64,000 nt of DNA from positions 279,863 to 343,862 of the forward strand of contig NZ_JAALLS010000002.1 in assembly GCF_011059105.1 (NCBI RefSeq), in the 5' to 3' direction. This stretch comes from Fodinibius halophilus (GTDB taxonomy: Bacteria; Bacteroidota; Rhodothermia; Balneolales; Balneolaceae). Under the pieces are notes generated by a model that saw nothing but the letters and a program-made list of their open reading frames with translations, was not told the DNA's origin and ran no database searches. Positions 63,152-64,000 of this stretch are shown here, piece by piece. Each line of letters opens with the position of its first letter. Within the stretch, counting starts at the first letter, position 1. Made by a program: the position numbers and the translations under genes.

Positions 63152-63638
63152 CGGTTAATTCTTTGCTTAAACTTGCGTCTTCCAGATGTTCTTTACTGGG
63201 GAAAGAAATAACTAATGGGAATCGTTGAGAAATGGGAGTATCATCGTAATCCATTTTGAACTCGAGTATTTCACCCTCGTTATTAATAGTATCTTCTTTT
63301 AATACAATTGCATAATGAAGGCTGTTTTCTGAAACTATATAAGCGCTATCAATGAGATGGCTCTTAGTTTGGATAAATTCGATGAATTGTTCTTGCATCA
63401 TATTGATAATAGATTCTTCTATTGATTTTAACGCCTGAAAATTAGAAATAACAGGCGAACCTAATCCTTTCTTAATAGTTTCTGCCCATTCATTAGTTAT
63501 GTCAAGCTGGTTAAGTTCAACACTGGTGGAAGCAGTATGATGTAGTTCTCCCATCATATCTCGGACCATTTCGAGAAGTTTTTGGAATTCCTCACCTTGG
63601 ACTTCTGGATGATCAGGTTGTAAAATCGATTCTCCCAT
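63144..63638 (-). CDS. Uncharacterised protein, first gene of the HEPN-like pair
   Basis: 164 residues, no signal peptide, from ATG 63638. The first half is helical and acidic (EEFQKLLEMVRDMMGELHHT). The second half is strand-rich (SAYIVSENSLHYAIVLKED, then ISQRFPLVISFPSKEHLED). I do not recognise a family. It overlaps the HEPN-like gene by 8 bp and comes first, the position of an antitoxin or of a sensor in known two-gene HEPN systems. Partner role is inferred only from order. Confidence 0.65.
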   Translation of the reverse strand: MGESILQPDHPEVQGEEFQKLLEMVRDMMGELHHTASTSVELNQLDITNEWAETIKKGLGSPVISNFQALKSIEESIINMMQEQFIEFIQTKSHLIDSAYIVSENSLHYAIVLKEDTINNEGEILEFKMDYDDTPISQRFPLVISFPSKEHLEDASLSKELTVG

Positions 63639-64000
63639 AGATTTTAAAATTATGCCAATTTATGTACCCAAATATTAGTTGCTACAACCAATTAGCATAT
63701 AATTACAGCAAAGCTTCTTTTTATTAAGCATTTCGCTGGAAATATAGCTTCCATTACTATAATTAACAAGTAACTGGTAAACGTTCCCTTTGGGACAACA
63801 TTGTGTGAAGGTTACATGTCCAAAATTCCGGCATTTGTGGGTTTCTGTGGATAATTAGTATTTGCCAACAAAATTGTTCTTTATTGCCTAAACTGTATTA
63901 TCGACCATTTTGTCTTAAAATTAAATTCAAAAGAGGAGAATTACACCAGTAAGACATAAACTATCTTCTGAGTTCAAGTAGTAAATGCAACATGAAAGAA
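63639..64000. other. AT-rich region at the window end
   Basis: No complete gene. It holds one DnaA-box-like TGTGGATAA near 63848 and an AGGAG (63935) that precedes no visible start codon. A possible plus-strand start ATG (63992) runs off the window after nine bases. The HEPN-pair promoter should be here on minus; no clear -7 element was found. Confidence 0.35.

Noticed and set aside
63848..63860. A DnaA box and possible origin of replication near the window end
   Set aside because: Only one good TGTGGATAA was seen and no dnaA, dnaN or cluster of boxes. One box is expected by chance.

Overview
The window looks like chromosomal sequence from a member of the Balneolales/Bacteroidota side of the FCB group, probably a halophilic or marine Balneolaceae-type bacterium. 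This is inference. It rests on the TTTG-N19-TAnnTTTG promoter in front of the tRNA gene, weak Shine-Dalgarno use, acidic proteins (most extreme in ribosomal protein S16), long FtsX-type permeases of the kind common in Bacteroidota, a DUF5117/DUF4953 metalloprotease, leucine dehydrogenase and NDH-2. Most of the window is a normal core genome at moderate GC. There is no phage, no CRISPR array and no intact insertion sequence.

Layout. 1-2756 (minus): ffh, rpsP and the 5' part of rimM, i.e. ribosome and secretion genes. 2757-3541: non-coding, with a decayed DUF4398-type lipoprotein gene. 3542-7724 (plus): fabI, a large secreted zinc protease, and aat. 7862-13876 (minus): dxs, xseB, an AI-2E type permease and comEC. 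14054-16015: an isoaspartyl peptidase facing a purine nucleoside phosphorylase. 16140-18966 (minus): yggS, four small paralogous PspB-like membrane proteins, and a DivIVA-domain protein. 19254-21538 (plus): a Nif3-like protein, a coiled-coil 'zinc ribbon' protein that has lost every cysteine, and the RNase P RNA gene. 21609-25878 (minus): mtfA, smpB, a small lipoprotein, an M50 intramembrane protease and arginine deiminase. 26122-29468: a SirB1-like protein and a double-domain glycosyltransferase.

29662-39953 holds a divergent regulatory module. A histidine kinase and a sigma54-dependent response regulator face a HlyD-type adaptor, a LolD/MacB-type ATPase and two FtsX-type permeases. A sigma54-like -24/-12 promoter and an inverted repeat lie in the shared intergenic region. 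40161-48000 (mostly plus): an M61 peptidase, a DUF72 protein, prfC, two small proteins including a YdeI/DUF1905 protein, a metzincin-like lipoprotein on minus, and a cupin. 47919-52945 (plus): lpdA, lipB and lipA (lipoate metabolism), then plsY and gpsA (phospholipid synthesis). 53098-54255: an AlbA_2-domain protein and an IscA-like protein. 54256-56613: a P1-family peptidase bracketed by two copies of a ~205-bp repeat. 56614-60062 (minus): ndh, hslO and a leucine-type dehydrogenase. 60449-62310 (plus): recJ and tRNA-Phe. 62690-63638 (minus): a two-gene accessory operon, with an uncharacterised protein followed by a HEPN-like protein.

The best candidates for something undescribed are the four-gene PspB-like array between yggS and divIVA, the HEPN-like pair beside tRNA-Phe, the cysteine-free CdsZ-like protein beside the Nif3 protein, the S16 with a ~230-residue mostly acidic tail, and the direct ~205-bp repeats around the P1 peptidase gene. 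Everything here was read by eye. No database search or folding program was run.
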